Source: a virus
IMG/VR virus record: IMGVR_UViG_3300027747_001410
Span: 1-28,527 of that record
Strand: one strand, 5' to 3'
DNA: 28,527 nucleotides
Below are positions 21,031 through 28,467 of the stretch, piece after piece. Position numbers and translations under genes: made by a program. The first letter of the stretch is position 1. Each line of letters begins with the position of its first letter. The notes below the pieces were generated by a model that was given only the letters and a program-made list of their open reading frames with translations, had not been told where the DNA came from and did not search any database.

Positions 21031-21544
21031 TAGCCCACCGCCTTTTGATGCTCGAGGTTCATGCGAATTCGGAATGCAAGGTCGGCATCACCCGTGGCAA
21101 GGCCGATGGCGTGTTGCGCCACTTCGCCCGCGCCGAACGCCATAGCAATGGCTCGAGCCTGCACGAGGCTCTGCCGCGCTTCGATCACGGGGATGTTCTG
21201 CGCTAGTCCCATTGCCGTTTCCGGGTCGAAATCGGTGGGAGGACGGCCGTACGTGGCAAGGAATACCGCCGCCTCCCGTGTCAGTTTCCCGCGTTCGTGA
21301 CCGCCTTGCCGAGCCGCGCGAACACGGCAAACAGCACTTCGTCGGCGGCGTTTGCGGCCACTTCCGGCGTGCGCGACACGGCGCGGATGGACTCCGCGAT
21401 GTCGGCCACAGTCGGCTGATTCTGCCCGGACTGGTTGCGCTTCTGAACCGCCGCGACGAGCTCGTTCCATTGAACGATCAGGCTTCCGCTCGGGACGGCA
21501 ATGCGGAACAGCATCGGGTCATTATCTTCGGTCAGGTCAATCAC
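21030..21544 (-). CDS. Tail assembly chaperone fusion (GT type) by -1 frameshift
   Basis: Translation of the first chaperone frame from 21544 reaches GGGAAAC (21284-21290) one codon before its TGA. If ribosomes slip back one base there, they enter the second frame at CTG 21284 and read LTREAAVFLATYGRPP onward for 84 residues to the TAA at 21030. The fusion has 171 residues. In lambda the equivalent G-GT proteins hold the tape measure ready for tube polymerisation. The second frame lacks its own credible start and ribosome-binding site, which supports production only by frameshift. Confidence 0.82.
21281..21544 (-). CDS. Tail assembly chaperone (G type)
   Basis: 87 residues from the GTG at 21544, which overlaps the tube gene's stop (GTGA). 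The sequence is MIDLTEDNDPMLFRIAVPSG, then VQWNELVAAVQKRNQ and a helical acidic/Ala end stopping at AGN. Tail-chaperone genes sit between tube and tape measure, as here. This is the product when no frameshift occurs and should be far more abundant than the fusion. Confidence 0.8.
   Translation of the reverse strand: MIDLTEDNDPMLFRIAVPSGSLIVQWNELVAAVQKRNQSGQNQPTVADIAESIRAVSRTPEVAANAADEVLFAVFARLGKAVTNAGN
21284..21290 (-). other. Slippery heptamer GGGAAAC
   Basis: In phase as G-GGA-AAC (X-XXY-YYZ) and followed at once by the TGA of the first frame. The -1 frame then reads straight into the downstream chaperone frame. Lambda uses the close relative GGGAAAG. Confidence 0.88.
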
Positions 21545-22032
21545 GTGCTGCCCTTCGTGTACAGGAGGTTCGTGGTCGGGGTCGGGATGGCACGGAACGT
21601 CACGCCCAGGCGGCGTTCCACGTTGCCAAAGTTGCTTTGGTTGACGGCATCCCCGGTCAGATAGCAAGTACCAAACACAAATGAAGTCTTGCCCGCCACG
21701 GTCGGAACGATGCTCACGCCGAACGAGCCGCTGCCGTTGATGAGCAGCCGGCCAACCGTAGCAGTACCTTCTGCGCCGCGCTGACGAGCGAGGAGCGAAG
21801 TCCACACCGTTTCATCCCACTTGACCAGCGTTGCACTAATGACGGCCGTAGTGTTCGTGACCACCATTTCCTCGGGAGCAGCGCCCGAAGCAACGGTCTT
21901 GATCTCGTGGATGTTGTCCGTGAACGTCATCTGCGGCAGGTTGTCGTTGTCGGTATAACCGAGGATCGACGTAGTGCCGCCAATGTTGACGGAAATCGTG
22001 GTTGGGCCGGAAACGTAGATTGAGGTCGCCAT
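21541..22032 (-). CDS. Major tail tube protein candidate
   Basis: 163 residues, ATG overlapping the previous stop (TGATG), with GGAAAGAGC upstream. The sequence is beta-rich (ISVNIGGTTSILGYT, MTFTDNIHEIKTVASG, GRLLINGSGSFGVSIVP, RLGVTFRAIPT) and acid/amide-rich, the usual look of tube proteins that stack as hexamers. The gene order places it immediately before the chaperone frames and after connector genes. The tube function is inferred from order and composition. Confidence 0.75.
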   Translation of the reverse strand: MATSIYVSGPTTISVNIGGTTSILGYTDNDNLPQMTFTDNIHEIKTVASGAAPEEMVVTNTTAVISATLVKWDETVWTSLLARQRGAEGTATVGRLLINGSGSFGVSIVPTVAGKTSFVFGTCYLTGDAVNQSNFGNVERRLGVTFRAIPTPTTNLLYTKGST

Positions 22033-22721
22033 CAGCTCTTTCCTTTCAGGATACGGGCAAGGCCTAGTCTAATCGACTTACCGATTTCGCCCCATTCATC
22101 GTTGGTTGGAATCATAAACGGCCGCTTTGGCACGGTCACGCCGCGCCACGCCATCGTGAAATCCTTGGCGCGCACAAGCCCTTCCTCGGTTGGGTTGCGG
22201 CCAGTCGCGTGCGTTCGCTTGCCCTTCTTGGTCAGCGGGATGAAATTCGGCCCTTGCGTTTCAAATCCGAGCTCGTGGAAGATCGCGTGCAGCGGGCCGT
22301 ACATGATGATGGAAACGCCGTTGCCGCTCGTCTGTCCTTTCGCGTTCACCTCCCGCATCATCTGCCCCGTATCCCGCAAGGGCTTGCCCCCGGTGCGGTA
22401 GGACTCGCCCTGCACGAGATATTCCCGCTTCTTGGTCGGCTTCGAAACCGTCTTGCCATTGGCCAGTTTCCGATGCGTGATGACCACCACCTCGCGCGTG
22501 GCCTTGACGGTCGCCCCTTCGCGTGGCTTTGTCGTGGTCCAGTATTCGCCCTTGATTGCCGCAAGCGGCTCTAAAGCCGTTTCCCGGCCGTCCTCGCCCC
22601 GTCCCTTGCTAGCGGCAATGTGGGCCTTCGCGTACCGCCCAACGAGCTTGGCGATGCCGTCCACCACCGCCGGGTCACGCAGGGCCTTTGCGACTCGCTT
22701 GCCCCAGTCGCTTGCCATCAT
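22032..22721 (-). CDS. Virion morphogenesis / tail completion protein
   Basis: 229 residues. GGKPLRDTGQMMREVNAKG, then YGPLHAIFHELGFETQG and KRPFMIPTNDEWGEIGKSI match the family of Mu gpG / P2 gpS-type virion morphogenesis proteins, which act at the head-tail joint. The N-terminal half is basic and could contact DNA or the portal. ATG at 22721 overlaps the adaptor stop (ATGATG), so 22718 could also be the start. Confidence 0.75.
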   Translation of the reverse strand: MMASDWGKRVAKALRDPAVVDGIAKLVGRYAKAHIAASKGRGEDGRETALEPLAAIKGEYWTTTKPREGATVKATREVVVITHRKLANGKTVSKPTKKREYLVQGESYRTGGKPLRDTGQMMREVNAKGQTSGNGVSIIMYGPLHAIFHELGFETQGPNFIPLTKKGKRTHATGRNPTEEGLVRAKDFTMAWRGVTVPKRPFMIPTNDEWGEIGKSIRLGLARILKGKS

Positions 22722-23212
22722 CCACCCCGGTAGATGTTGTTGGCGCGCGGCCTGAAGAACGCGCTGCTGCTCATGTTGTTGTACCAGGCGAGGTTGTTGA
22801 TCGGCACCACGGCCACCTCAGCCACGCCGGCATCCGCCGCCTTTGAAACCGCCCCGAAGATCATCTTGCCGTCCCGCAAGGCCTCGAGCATGGCACGCGC
22901 CTGGGTCACGCGCGCCTCCACCGCCGGCGTGATCTTCATGGCGCGCCGCTGAAACAGCATTTCCGTGGCGATATCCACGGTCAGCATAATCAGAAGCCCA
23001 TCGTTGTTCGTCGCAAGCGTGTTCAGGTCAGCATCGTTGTAGATGTTGCCGACACGCGCATAGGCCTGCACCACGCTGCTCGCGCGCTGAAGGATCGTGT
23101 CCGCAAGGCAATTCGCGCCGGGGTTGTTCGCACCCGTGTCGCTCGTCAGCTGCGCGATGATGTTGGCATCAAGCGCGGCCTGCATTTCGGAGAAGCTTGC
23201 ATACTGCGGCAT
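22718..23212 (-). CDS. Head-tail adaptor-like connector protein
   Basis: 164 residues, ATG preceded by AGGAGG. The pattern CLADTILQRASSVVQAYAR, LLIMLTVDIATEMLFQRR and PAVEARVTQARAMLEAL fits the small helical adaptor proteins (gp6/DUF1320-like) that form the ring below the portal. The C-terminal third is a loop-rich extension ending NNIYRGG. It directly follows the major capsid gene, as in many siphophages and Mu-like phages. Confidence 0.75.
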   Translation of the reverse strand: MPQYASFSEMQAALDANIIAQLTSDTGANNPGANCLADTILQRASSVVQAYARVGNIYNDADLNTLATNNDGLLIMLTVDIATEMLFQRRAMKITPAVEARVTQARAMLEALRDGKMIFGAVSKAADAGVAEVAVVPINNLAWYNNMSSSAFFRPRANNIYRGG

Positions 23213-23228
23213 TCAGGCCTCCTAGCAA

Positions 23229-23265
23229 CATGGGGGGCAGGGGCCGAAGCCGCCCGCCCCCCATG
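23229..23265 (-). other. Strong hairpin after the major capsid gene
   Basis: CATGGGGGGC (23229-23238) pairs with GCCCCCCATG (23256-23265). Inside, three more pairs, a bulged base and a TTCG tetraloop complete the stem. No U-run follows, so it is probably a stabilising or attenuating intercistronic hairpin that keeps capsid mRNA abundant relative to connector mRNA, rather than a full terminator. Confidence 0.7.
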
Positions 23266-23282
23266 CCTTGAGGGAGTTGCGA

Positions 23283-24353
23283 TTACACGCCAACGTTGTT
23301 GCAGTAAACGCCCGCCATCGGAGCGACAACGGCTGCAACGCTGTTGTCGATCACGCGGCCTTCGATGCGGCGGTTGTGCGGATCGTCCCAGTTCTCCACG
23401 GTCATGTCCTCGAAAGCGAAGATTTGAACCGTGCTGAACGAGGTCGCGCCTTCAACGCCGACCAGGCCACCCGGACGCGACAGGAAGGCAACCTTGCCAT
23501 CGCCCCAGATGTAGGAGCGAGTTTCCGAACGGCTCGAGTTGTTCGCGCCGGACGGAATCACCTTCTGCGTGGTCACCTGCACCGAATCATCGACCACCAC
23601 TCGCGCGCCGAACAGGTACGGAGGCAGGCCGTACTTGCTGAACACGTCCGAACCCTGAAGGAACGGAAGCGCGGCGGGGTAGTTCTTGACGTAATCACGA
23701 ACTTCGCCGGACGAAGAAATCTGATTTGCAGTCGCGGGAGACATAACCATGCAAACGTCTTCCGGACGAACTGCACCTGCGGTCGCAAGCGCAATGATGC
23801 GGAAAGATTCCTGCACGGCCTTCTGAATGTAGTTCTGACTGGTGCTCGAGTACCAATTACCGCCACCCGTGAACGCGCTGCCGTTCGACTTGTAGCCACC
23901 GTACGAATAGAACGGGCTACTCGAGGTTTGCTGCGTCAGCAGCGCAGCAGCGCGCGCCGTGCGAGCCGTCATGGCGAGCTGAGCCTTGCTGCGCGCGTGA
24001 GCCGCAACAACGTCCCAAGCAGCCTGCTTCACCGTCTCGTTCGGGATGTAGAACGGGAAGGCGTACCGCTGCGTCTGATACGCGATGAAATCGGACTCAT
24101 TCTCCTTGCCGAGAGGACGGCTGTTGCCAAGCGGCCAGTTGAATTCATTGCCCGACACGTATCGAACATTGTCATCCGGGTTCAGACGAAGGTAGTAACC
24201 CGTCATCTGATTGACGGGGACGATCTGCGCATACTGCGTGATCGCAAAAGTGTTGATCGCGCGGGTGAATTCAACCTGAAGCGCACCCGTAGCGATGGAA
24301 TTGGTCGAGGGGACGTAGGTATTGAGTCCGCCTCCAGTTGCCGTAAATGCCAT
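23283..24353 (-). CDS. Major capsid protein
   Basis: 356 residues, ATG preceded by AAGGAGA. It carries no signal or membrane segment. Features such as EFTRAINTFAITQYAQIV, YAFPFYIPNETVKQAAWDVV, VCMVMSPATANQI and KYGLPPYLFGARVVVDDSV look like an HK97-fold shell protein with an N-arm, long helix and A-domain. It lies between decoration and adaptor genes. Residues 6-15 (TGGGLNTYVP) are identical to residues 287-296 of the protease-scaffold, so a short N-terminal arm shares a sequence with the scaffold. Confidence 0.88.
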   Translation of the reverse strand: MAFTATGGGLNTYVPSTNSIATGALQVEFTRAINTFAITQYAQIVPVNQMTGYYLRLNPDDNVRYVSGNEFNWPLGNSRPLGKENESDFIAYQTQRYAFPFYIPNETVKQAAWDVVAAHARSKAQLAMTARTARAAALLTQQTSSSPFYSYGGYKSNGSAFTGGGNWYSSTSQNYIQKAVQESFRIIALATAGAVRPEDVCMVMSPATANQISSSGEVRDYVKNYPAALPFLQGSDVFSKYGLPPYLFGARVVVDDSVQVTTQKVIPSGANNSSRSETRSYIWGDGKVAFLSRPGGLVGVEGATSFSTVQIFAFEDMTVENWDDPHNRRIEGRVIDNSVAAVVAPMAGVYCNNVGV

Positions 24354-24382
24354 GATTCAGTCTCCTTGTGTTGGATGGCGGA

Positions 24383-24805
24383 TTAGGACGCGGTTCCCTT
24401 GACGGAACCAAGACGGTAGGCCCAAAAGACCTGTCCCTGTGCCGTAGCGGGCTCAAGAGCAACGAACATCGGAATGGTTCCGGCTCCCGCGCCGACAGCC
24501 TTCGACACCGCGCCATTGACATCGGTGGTGTCCACAATCAGACCATCGCCGGCTGCAACGTTGGTACTACCAACGGCTGCGGCCGCGACAACCTGAACGG
24601 TCGGGGACGGCTGAAGGCTGATGGGATCGCCCGAGATGGCGTGATACGCCGAATCAAAGCGACGAGTCGAACCATCGGTAACGCCAACAACGAAATCGGC
24701 GTTGGCACTAGAGGCGGCACCAGTCCAGGCGGTGGTGCTCATCTTGACCACGCTGTACGGGTTAATGTTGCCGCCTGCAACGAGCTGGGGGGTGTAGTTA
24801 AACAC
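24383..24805 (-). CDS. Capsid decoration protein
   Basis: 140 residues from a GTG at 24805 with AAGGAGACAC. The composition is strand-rich with many Val, Ala and Gly (VVGVTDGSTRRFDSAY, VQVVAAAAVGSTNVAAGDG, GAGTIPMFVALEPA). The pattern matches DUF2190-like head decoration proteins, which cap the shell's surface. The location between scaffold and major capsid genes, as with lambda D, supports this. Confidence 0.78.
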   Translation of the reverse strand: MFNYTPQLVAGGNINPYSVVKMSTTAWTGAASSANADFVVGVTDGSTRRFDSAYHAISGDPISLQPSPTVQVVAAAAVGSTNVAAGDGLIVDTTDVNGAVSKAVGAGAGTIPMFVALEPATAQGQVFWAYRLGSVKGTAS

Positions 24806-24817
24806 TTGAGTGTCTCC

Positions 24818-25546
24818 TTACTTCTTGATGCGAGAGTTGATCGCGCGGGCAAATTCTTCGGGCTTGCCGGCGAACTGCTTGACGAGGGAACCGATGTCAG
24901 AGACATCGACGTTGCGCGGAAGAGCCGCGCGGCTCATGTCGATCTTGGTGCCGATGGGGTCACGAGCGAACAGGTCGCGCCAGGACTCCAACAGGCCAAC
25001 GGCATCGCGGGAAGCCATGAGCGAAGCAACGAGGTTGTCGCGCTGCGCTTCGGGGATGCGGTAGCCCTCCTGCTCCATGATCTCGATTTCGCGCGCGAAC
25101 TTCTCGCGCTTCATCTCGGCCTCGAGCCGGGACATACGCGCCTTGAGGCGGGCATTCTCGGAACGGATGGCGTAGGTCGAACGCTTGGAAGCAAGGATTT
25201 CTTCCTCCTCCTCGTCCTCGTCGCCGTCCATGTCGATGCTGTCCGGTGCGCCCTCGTGGCTGCCGATGTCGATGTGAACGCCATCTTCGGCCGCGTGCAG
25301 CTTGTGAACGCGCGCGCCGCCGGCATCCTCGTTCGTGCCTTCGTATTCGGCCTCGTAGGACGAACCCTTCTTGCCGGACTTCGCCTTCGCTTCTCCTTCG
25401 GCTTCCGCCTCGGCATCCGCCTCGTACTTGCCCTTCCAGTCATCGACGGGGGTAGCGTCGAACTTGGTCTTGATCGCCTCGCACATAGCCTCAAAGGAGC
25501 TCTTCATGGCCTCCATGTGCTTCGCAATCTCTTCGTGAGTAGCCAT
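24818..25546 (-). CDS. Nested scaffold protein (internal in-frame start)
   Basis: An internal ATG at 25546 (residue 305 of the 546-residue frame) has AAAGGAG 10 bases upstream. From it a 242-residue acidic, helical protein would be made. It has EDGDEDEEEEE-like acidic segments and a long coiled coil at precursor residues 425-470, the properties of a scaffold. Lambda makes Nu3 in just this way from the end of the C protease gene. Whether the internal start is used cannot be told by eye. Confidence 0.5.
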   Translation of the reverse strand: MATHEEIAKHMEAMKSSFEAMCEAIKTKFDATPVDDWKGKYEADAEAEAEGEAKAKSGKKGSSYEAEYEGTNEDAGGARVHKLHAAEDGVHIDIGSHEGAPDSIDMDGDEDEEEEEILASKRSTYAIRSENARLKARMSRLEAEMKREKFAREIEIMEQEGYRIPEAQRDNLVASLMASRDAVGLLESWRDLFARDPIGTKIDMSRAALPRNVDVSDIGSLVKQFAGKPEEFARAINSRIKK

Positions 25547-26458
25547 TTCGGCTTTCTCCTTTGTGGCGGTCGGCACATAAGTATTCAGTCCACCTCCGGT
25601 ACCGACCATATCGAAGTTGGACTTTGAACAAGTGATCTTCTTGCCCTGGCGCGCGAAATGCGTATCAGGCAGGGGCCGGCGCGGCGTTTCGCGGCCAAGC
25701 AGGGCGACTTCGGACAGGTGATTGCTCTCCGACCAAATCTCCGCGCTGCGGCGCGGGAAAGCATTGGTCGCAATCAACTTGTCGAAAATCGGCTTGTTGA
25801 TTTCCATGTCTCCCACAATGTACCCAACGCCATTGCGTTCTTCGTAATTGATTGCGGGAATTCGTCCTACCGCGCTCTTCGGCTCGTCACCCTTCTTCTC
25901 GTGCAGGATGACCACCTGCGGATACGAACCACGCGCCATATGCGCGCGCGTAGTGCGAACGATGTTCTTTAGCCGCTCGTTGTCGAACCGCTTCAGCTCG
26001 GGATCGTTCTCGCCGTCATCAATGGCTGGGTCGAACGCCATGAACAGTTCCACGCGGTGCAGCGTGGCCTTGTCCTCGGCTTCGGTCACCTCGTGGGATG
26101 GGTTGTCGGTTCGTTCGTTCATGGTCTTTGTCTCCTTGCGATCAAGCGCATTCACCTTTGAATCCGCCCAGGCCTTGCCGCTGTCGCCGCCCCACAGGAG
26201 CCACGCAACATGGCCGGCGGACGGGTATCCCTCCGATCCGGCCTCCCATCCCTTGCCCTTCTTGTCCACCTCGTGACGGGCAAAGAACGAATGCATCCGG
26301 CGCACGGTGTCCGGGGACAGGTTCTTGCGGTTCTTGATGTCCCGCGCTCGAGCAACGCCGACTTCCGTGCCGCCGCGTCCGTGCTTTTCGCGCAGCTCCA
26401 GGCCACGCGCAGCGTTGTGCGCCATCGCTTCGGTTGGCTTTAGGTCAATGTCATTCAT
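24818..26458 (-). CDS. Prohead protease-scaffold fusion
   Basis: 546 residues in three parts. Part 1 (1-112) has the small domain EKHGRGGTEVGVARARDIKN, SPDTVRRMHSFFARHEV and PSAGHVAWLLWGGDSG, seen also as a separate phage gene. Part 2 (113-304) resembles capsid-maturation proteases: GRIPAINYEERNGVGYIVGDMEI, NAFPRRSAEI and HLSEVALLGRE. His247 and the Ser239/249 region are candidate catalytic residues. Part 3 (305-546) is acidic and helical, like a scaffold. Strong Shine-Dalgarno sequences precede in-frame ATGs at the part boundaries (26122 and 25546). The start ATG overlaps the SGNH gene stop (ATGA). Confidence 0.78.
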   Translation of the reverse strand: MNDIDLKPTEAMAHNAARGLELREKHGRGGTEVGVARARDIKNRKNLSPDTVRRMHSFFARHEVDKKGKGWEAGSEGYPSAGHVAWLLWGGDSGKAWADSKVNALDRKETKTMNERTDNPSHEVTEAEDKATLHRVELFMAFDPAIDDGENDPELKRFDNERLKNIVRTTRAHMARGSYPQVVILHEKKGDEPKSAVGRIPAINYEERNGVGYIVGDMEINKPIFDKLIATNAFPRRSAEIWSESNHLSEVALLGRETPRRPLPDTHFARQGKKITCSKSNFDMVGTGGGLNTYVPTATKEKAEMATHEEIAKHMEAMKSSFEAMCEAIKTKFDATPVDDWKGKYEADAEAEAEGEAKAKSGKKGSSYEAEYEGTNEDAGGARVHKLHAAEDGVHIDIGSHEGAPDSIDMDGDEDEEEEEILASKRSTYAIRSENARLKARMSRLEAEMKREKFAREIEIMEQEGYRIPEAQRDNLVASLMASRDAVGLLESWRDLFARDPIGTKIDMSRAALPRNVDVSDIGSLVKQFAGKPEEFARAINSRIKK

Positions 26459-27927
26459 GCAGACAACAATGCTCCAATGATGTTATTGCACATCAATGTA
26501 TATCCATCGGTTGGATGCCACGATCCTGAGGATATAAGACCACCGGACAGATGCTGATAGAAGTCGCTACCAGTATTAGGCCAATTGCTAATACGCTGAT
26601 AGTAAGGTTTTCCGACAGTTGAAAGTGAGCCAACGCCAGTCGCGCCAATTTCACCAGTTCCCATCAGCAGCTGGTTGTAATTGAGCAGCTTTTTGATGTC
26701 CACAATCGTCATGCTCGGATTTGCCAAAGCAAGTTGATTTGCCGCAGCGCGAACCGCAATCATGTTTCCGCTTGATCCGAGGGAACTGTTGTCCGCCGCG
26801 TCGATTTGATGACTTACCCACCCAACGCACGCCAAATCAGATGCCGGATATCCAAGTCCAATCCACGCTGCCGAATAGGTGTTCCAAATGTCTAATGCGG
26901 CCTGTGTCCATTTCGATGGAGTTTCCGGTTGGTTTGATGTAGTCGCATTGACGCCAAACTCAAACATAATCAAAACGCGTCCGGTTCCTCCAGCCACAAT
27001 TTGACGTTCACGCATTTCTTGCAAATATGTCTGTAGAAGCGTTGTCGGAACATTGTTCTTGATTACAGACGCAATGGCATCGCTGCTGAATCCGCCAAGA
27101 TATGCGTGCGAATGCACCGACCATCCCTTGGTTTTTCGGTAAAACGAACTGCTGTGCATTGCCAGCGGACCCTTGCACACATTACTTCCCGTGCCAACAA
27201 AAGACCACGTGCTCCGATATGATGTAGTTCCGCTGGTCGTGAAGGGAAGTTCCCACGCGGTGAATGAATATGCGGAACCCTGGCTGCTCTGAAATTGACG
27301 AGTGCCAAACATTTCCGTGCCGCTTCCATTAAACACCATTGGGCAAAAACCACCGCCGGATGCGGTGAATGTGCCATATCGCATTCGCAAATAAACCGTT
27401 TGGCCCGTAGCAGCAAGAGGATTGTTTGAATCCAGATACAGCCCGTAGGTTTGGTAATACTGCGCCGAACTTGATGCCAAATACGCCCAATTTTCTCGCG
27501 AGTCCGGCGATGATGAGCTGCTTCCGTATCTTGTCCAATTACCAGTCGGACTCCATACGCTGTATGAAGTCGATCCTCCCGATGTGTTTCCAGACTGAAG
27601 CGCACCCGTTGGCGCAAACAGATTGATCCCGCCCCTCCACATATCGGGAGCGTTGTCCGTGTTTCGGTTGGTCATTGCCCCTGCAATGGGGCTTCCATAC
27701 ATGGTATATCCACGGTCATTGAGCGTTTGAGACAAGCCGTTGTGATATCCCCACATACCATACAGGGAACTTCCGGTATTGCTGTCGCCAATGACAACGA
27801 TGTCAAGCGAATTGTTTCCATTCGCCAAATCGCGCAACATCGCGGATGCGTTTCCGCTTCCATAGACAGCCGTGGACGATTTTACATCGGCAACATTGAA
27901 CAGCGGCCTGGTTCTAATCGTCCGCAT
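26455..27927 (-). CDS. SGNH/GDSL-type hydrolase, virion-associated candidate
   Basis: 490 residues. IVVIGDSNTG (43-52) is the GDS block with nucleophile Ser49, FEFGVNATT (322-330) contains the GxN oxyanion block (Asn327), and SGSWHPTDGY (467-476) gives His471. The family cleaves esters, and phage members de-O-acetylate capsule or O-antigen. A region of about 200 residues between blocks I and III is Ser/Gly/aromatic-rich and strand-like, probably a carbohydrate-binding insert. The gene is visibly more A+T-rich than its neighbours and sits oddly between head genes, so it may have been acquired by transfer. Confidence 0.78.
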   Translation of the reverse strand: MRTIRTRPLFNVADVKSSTAVYGSGNASAMLRDLANGNNSLDIVVIGDSNTGSSLYGMWGYHNGLSQTLNDRGYTMYGSPIAGAMTNRNTDNAPDMWRGGINLFAPTGALQSGNTSGGSTSYSVWSPTGNWTRYGSSSSSPDSRENWAYLASSSAQYYQTYGLYLDSNNPLAATGQTVYLRMRYGTFTASGGGFCPMVFNGSGTEMFGTRQFQSSQGSAYSFTAWELPFTTSGTTSYRSTWSFVGTGSNVCKGPLAMHSSSFYRKTKGWSVHSHAYLGGFSSDAIASVIKNNVPTTLLQTYLQEMRERQIVAGGTGRVLIMFEFGVNATTSNQPETPSKWTQAALDIWNTYSAAWIGLGYPASDLACVGWVSHQIDAADNSSLGSSGNMIAVRAAANQLALANPSMTIVDIKKLLNYNQLLMGTGEIGATGVGSLSTVGKPYYQRISNWPNTGSDFYQHLSGGLISSGSWHPTDGYTLMCNNIIGALLSA

Positions 27928-27939
27928 AATTGCCTTTCA

Positions 27940-28467
27940 TCAAAGAATCGCCCACAGAATGCCCATTGTCACTCCGCTGCCCGTGGAAACCTTGAAATCC
28001 ACGGTGACAAGCTGCGACCCGATTGCATCCACCACCACGGAAGCAAGTTCAGTCGAAGATATAGACAACGAAGCCGGCGAGAACACCAAAGCAGTTGGCT
28101 GTCCCGCATTTTGCGTCACGCCGCTGAAGAAGTTGCGCGAAGTGCCGTCAACTGTCCCGGTCGGGACCGTTCCCGTTGTAAAGGTCGGGCTGAAGTCGGC
28201 AAGCACGGTCGGCACGTACAGGAAGTTCGACGTGGCCGTCTGCCAATACTTGCGCCAGCCGACAAGCCGGAATCCAGGCGTACCGCTTGACTGCGAGGTG
28301 TACGGGGTGATATGGATGAGATTCGGATTGTCGGCCACGTTGTCCTGATAGACCAGGTTCGTGGTCGGCGCGGTCGTAGTCGGTGCCACGGCCGTGTAGG
28401 TCGTGTTCGACAAGCTGCCGATTTCCACCTTACCGTATCCGTCCTGCGTTGTGTTGATGACTGGCAT
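27940..28467 (-). CDS. Small virion-like protein upstream of the SGNH hydrolase
   Basis: 175 residues, Thr/Ser/Val-rich, with predicted strands throughout (YGKVEIGSLSNTTYTAV, FRLVGWRKYWQTAT, SQLVTVDFKVSTGSGV) and no membrane segment or signal. The composition resembles decoration or fibre-linker proteins. It has the ATG at 28467 overlapping the previous stop (TAAATG), with GGGAGA upstream. The function is not recognised. It is 12 bases before the hydrolase gene and may provide its virion attachment. Confidence 0.65.
   Translation of the reverse strand: MPVINTTQDGYGKVEIGSLSNTTYTAVAPTTTAPTTNLVYQDNVADNPNLIHITPYTSQSSGTPGFRLVGWRKYWQTATSNFLYVPTVLADFSPTFTTGTVPTGTVDGTSRNFFSGVTQNAGQPTALVFSPASLSISSTELASVVVDAIGSQLVTVDFKVSTGSGVTMGILWAIL

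Noticed and set aside
23268-24386. Long open frame on the plus strand (372 codons) across the major capsid gene
   Set aside because: It is the antisense shadow of the capsid gene: Arg/His/Val-rich nonsense-like product, no ribosome-binding site, and the minus frame has a strong one plus a coherent capsid sequence.
24368-25627. Long open frame on the plus strand (419 codons) across decoration and scaffold genes
   Set aside because: It crosses two well-supported minus-strand genes and their junction, with no start signal. It arises from high-GC codon bias.
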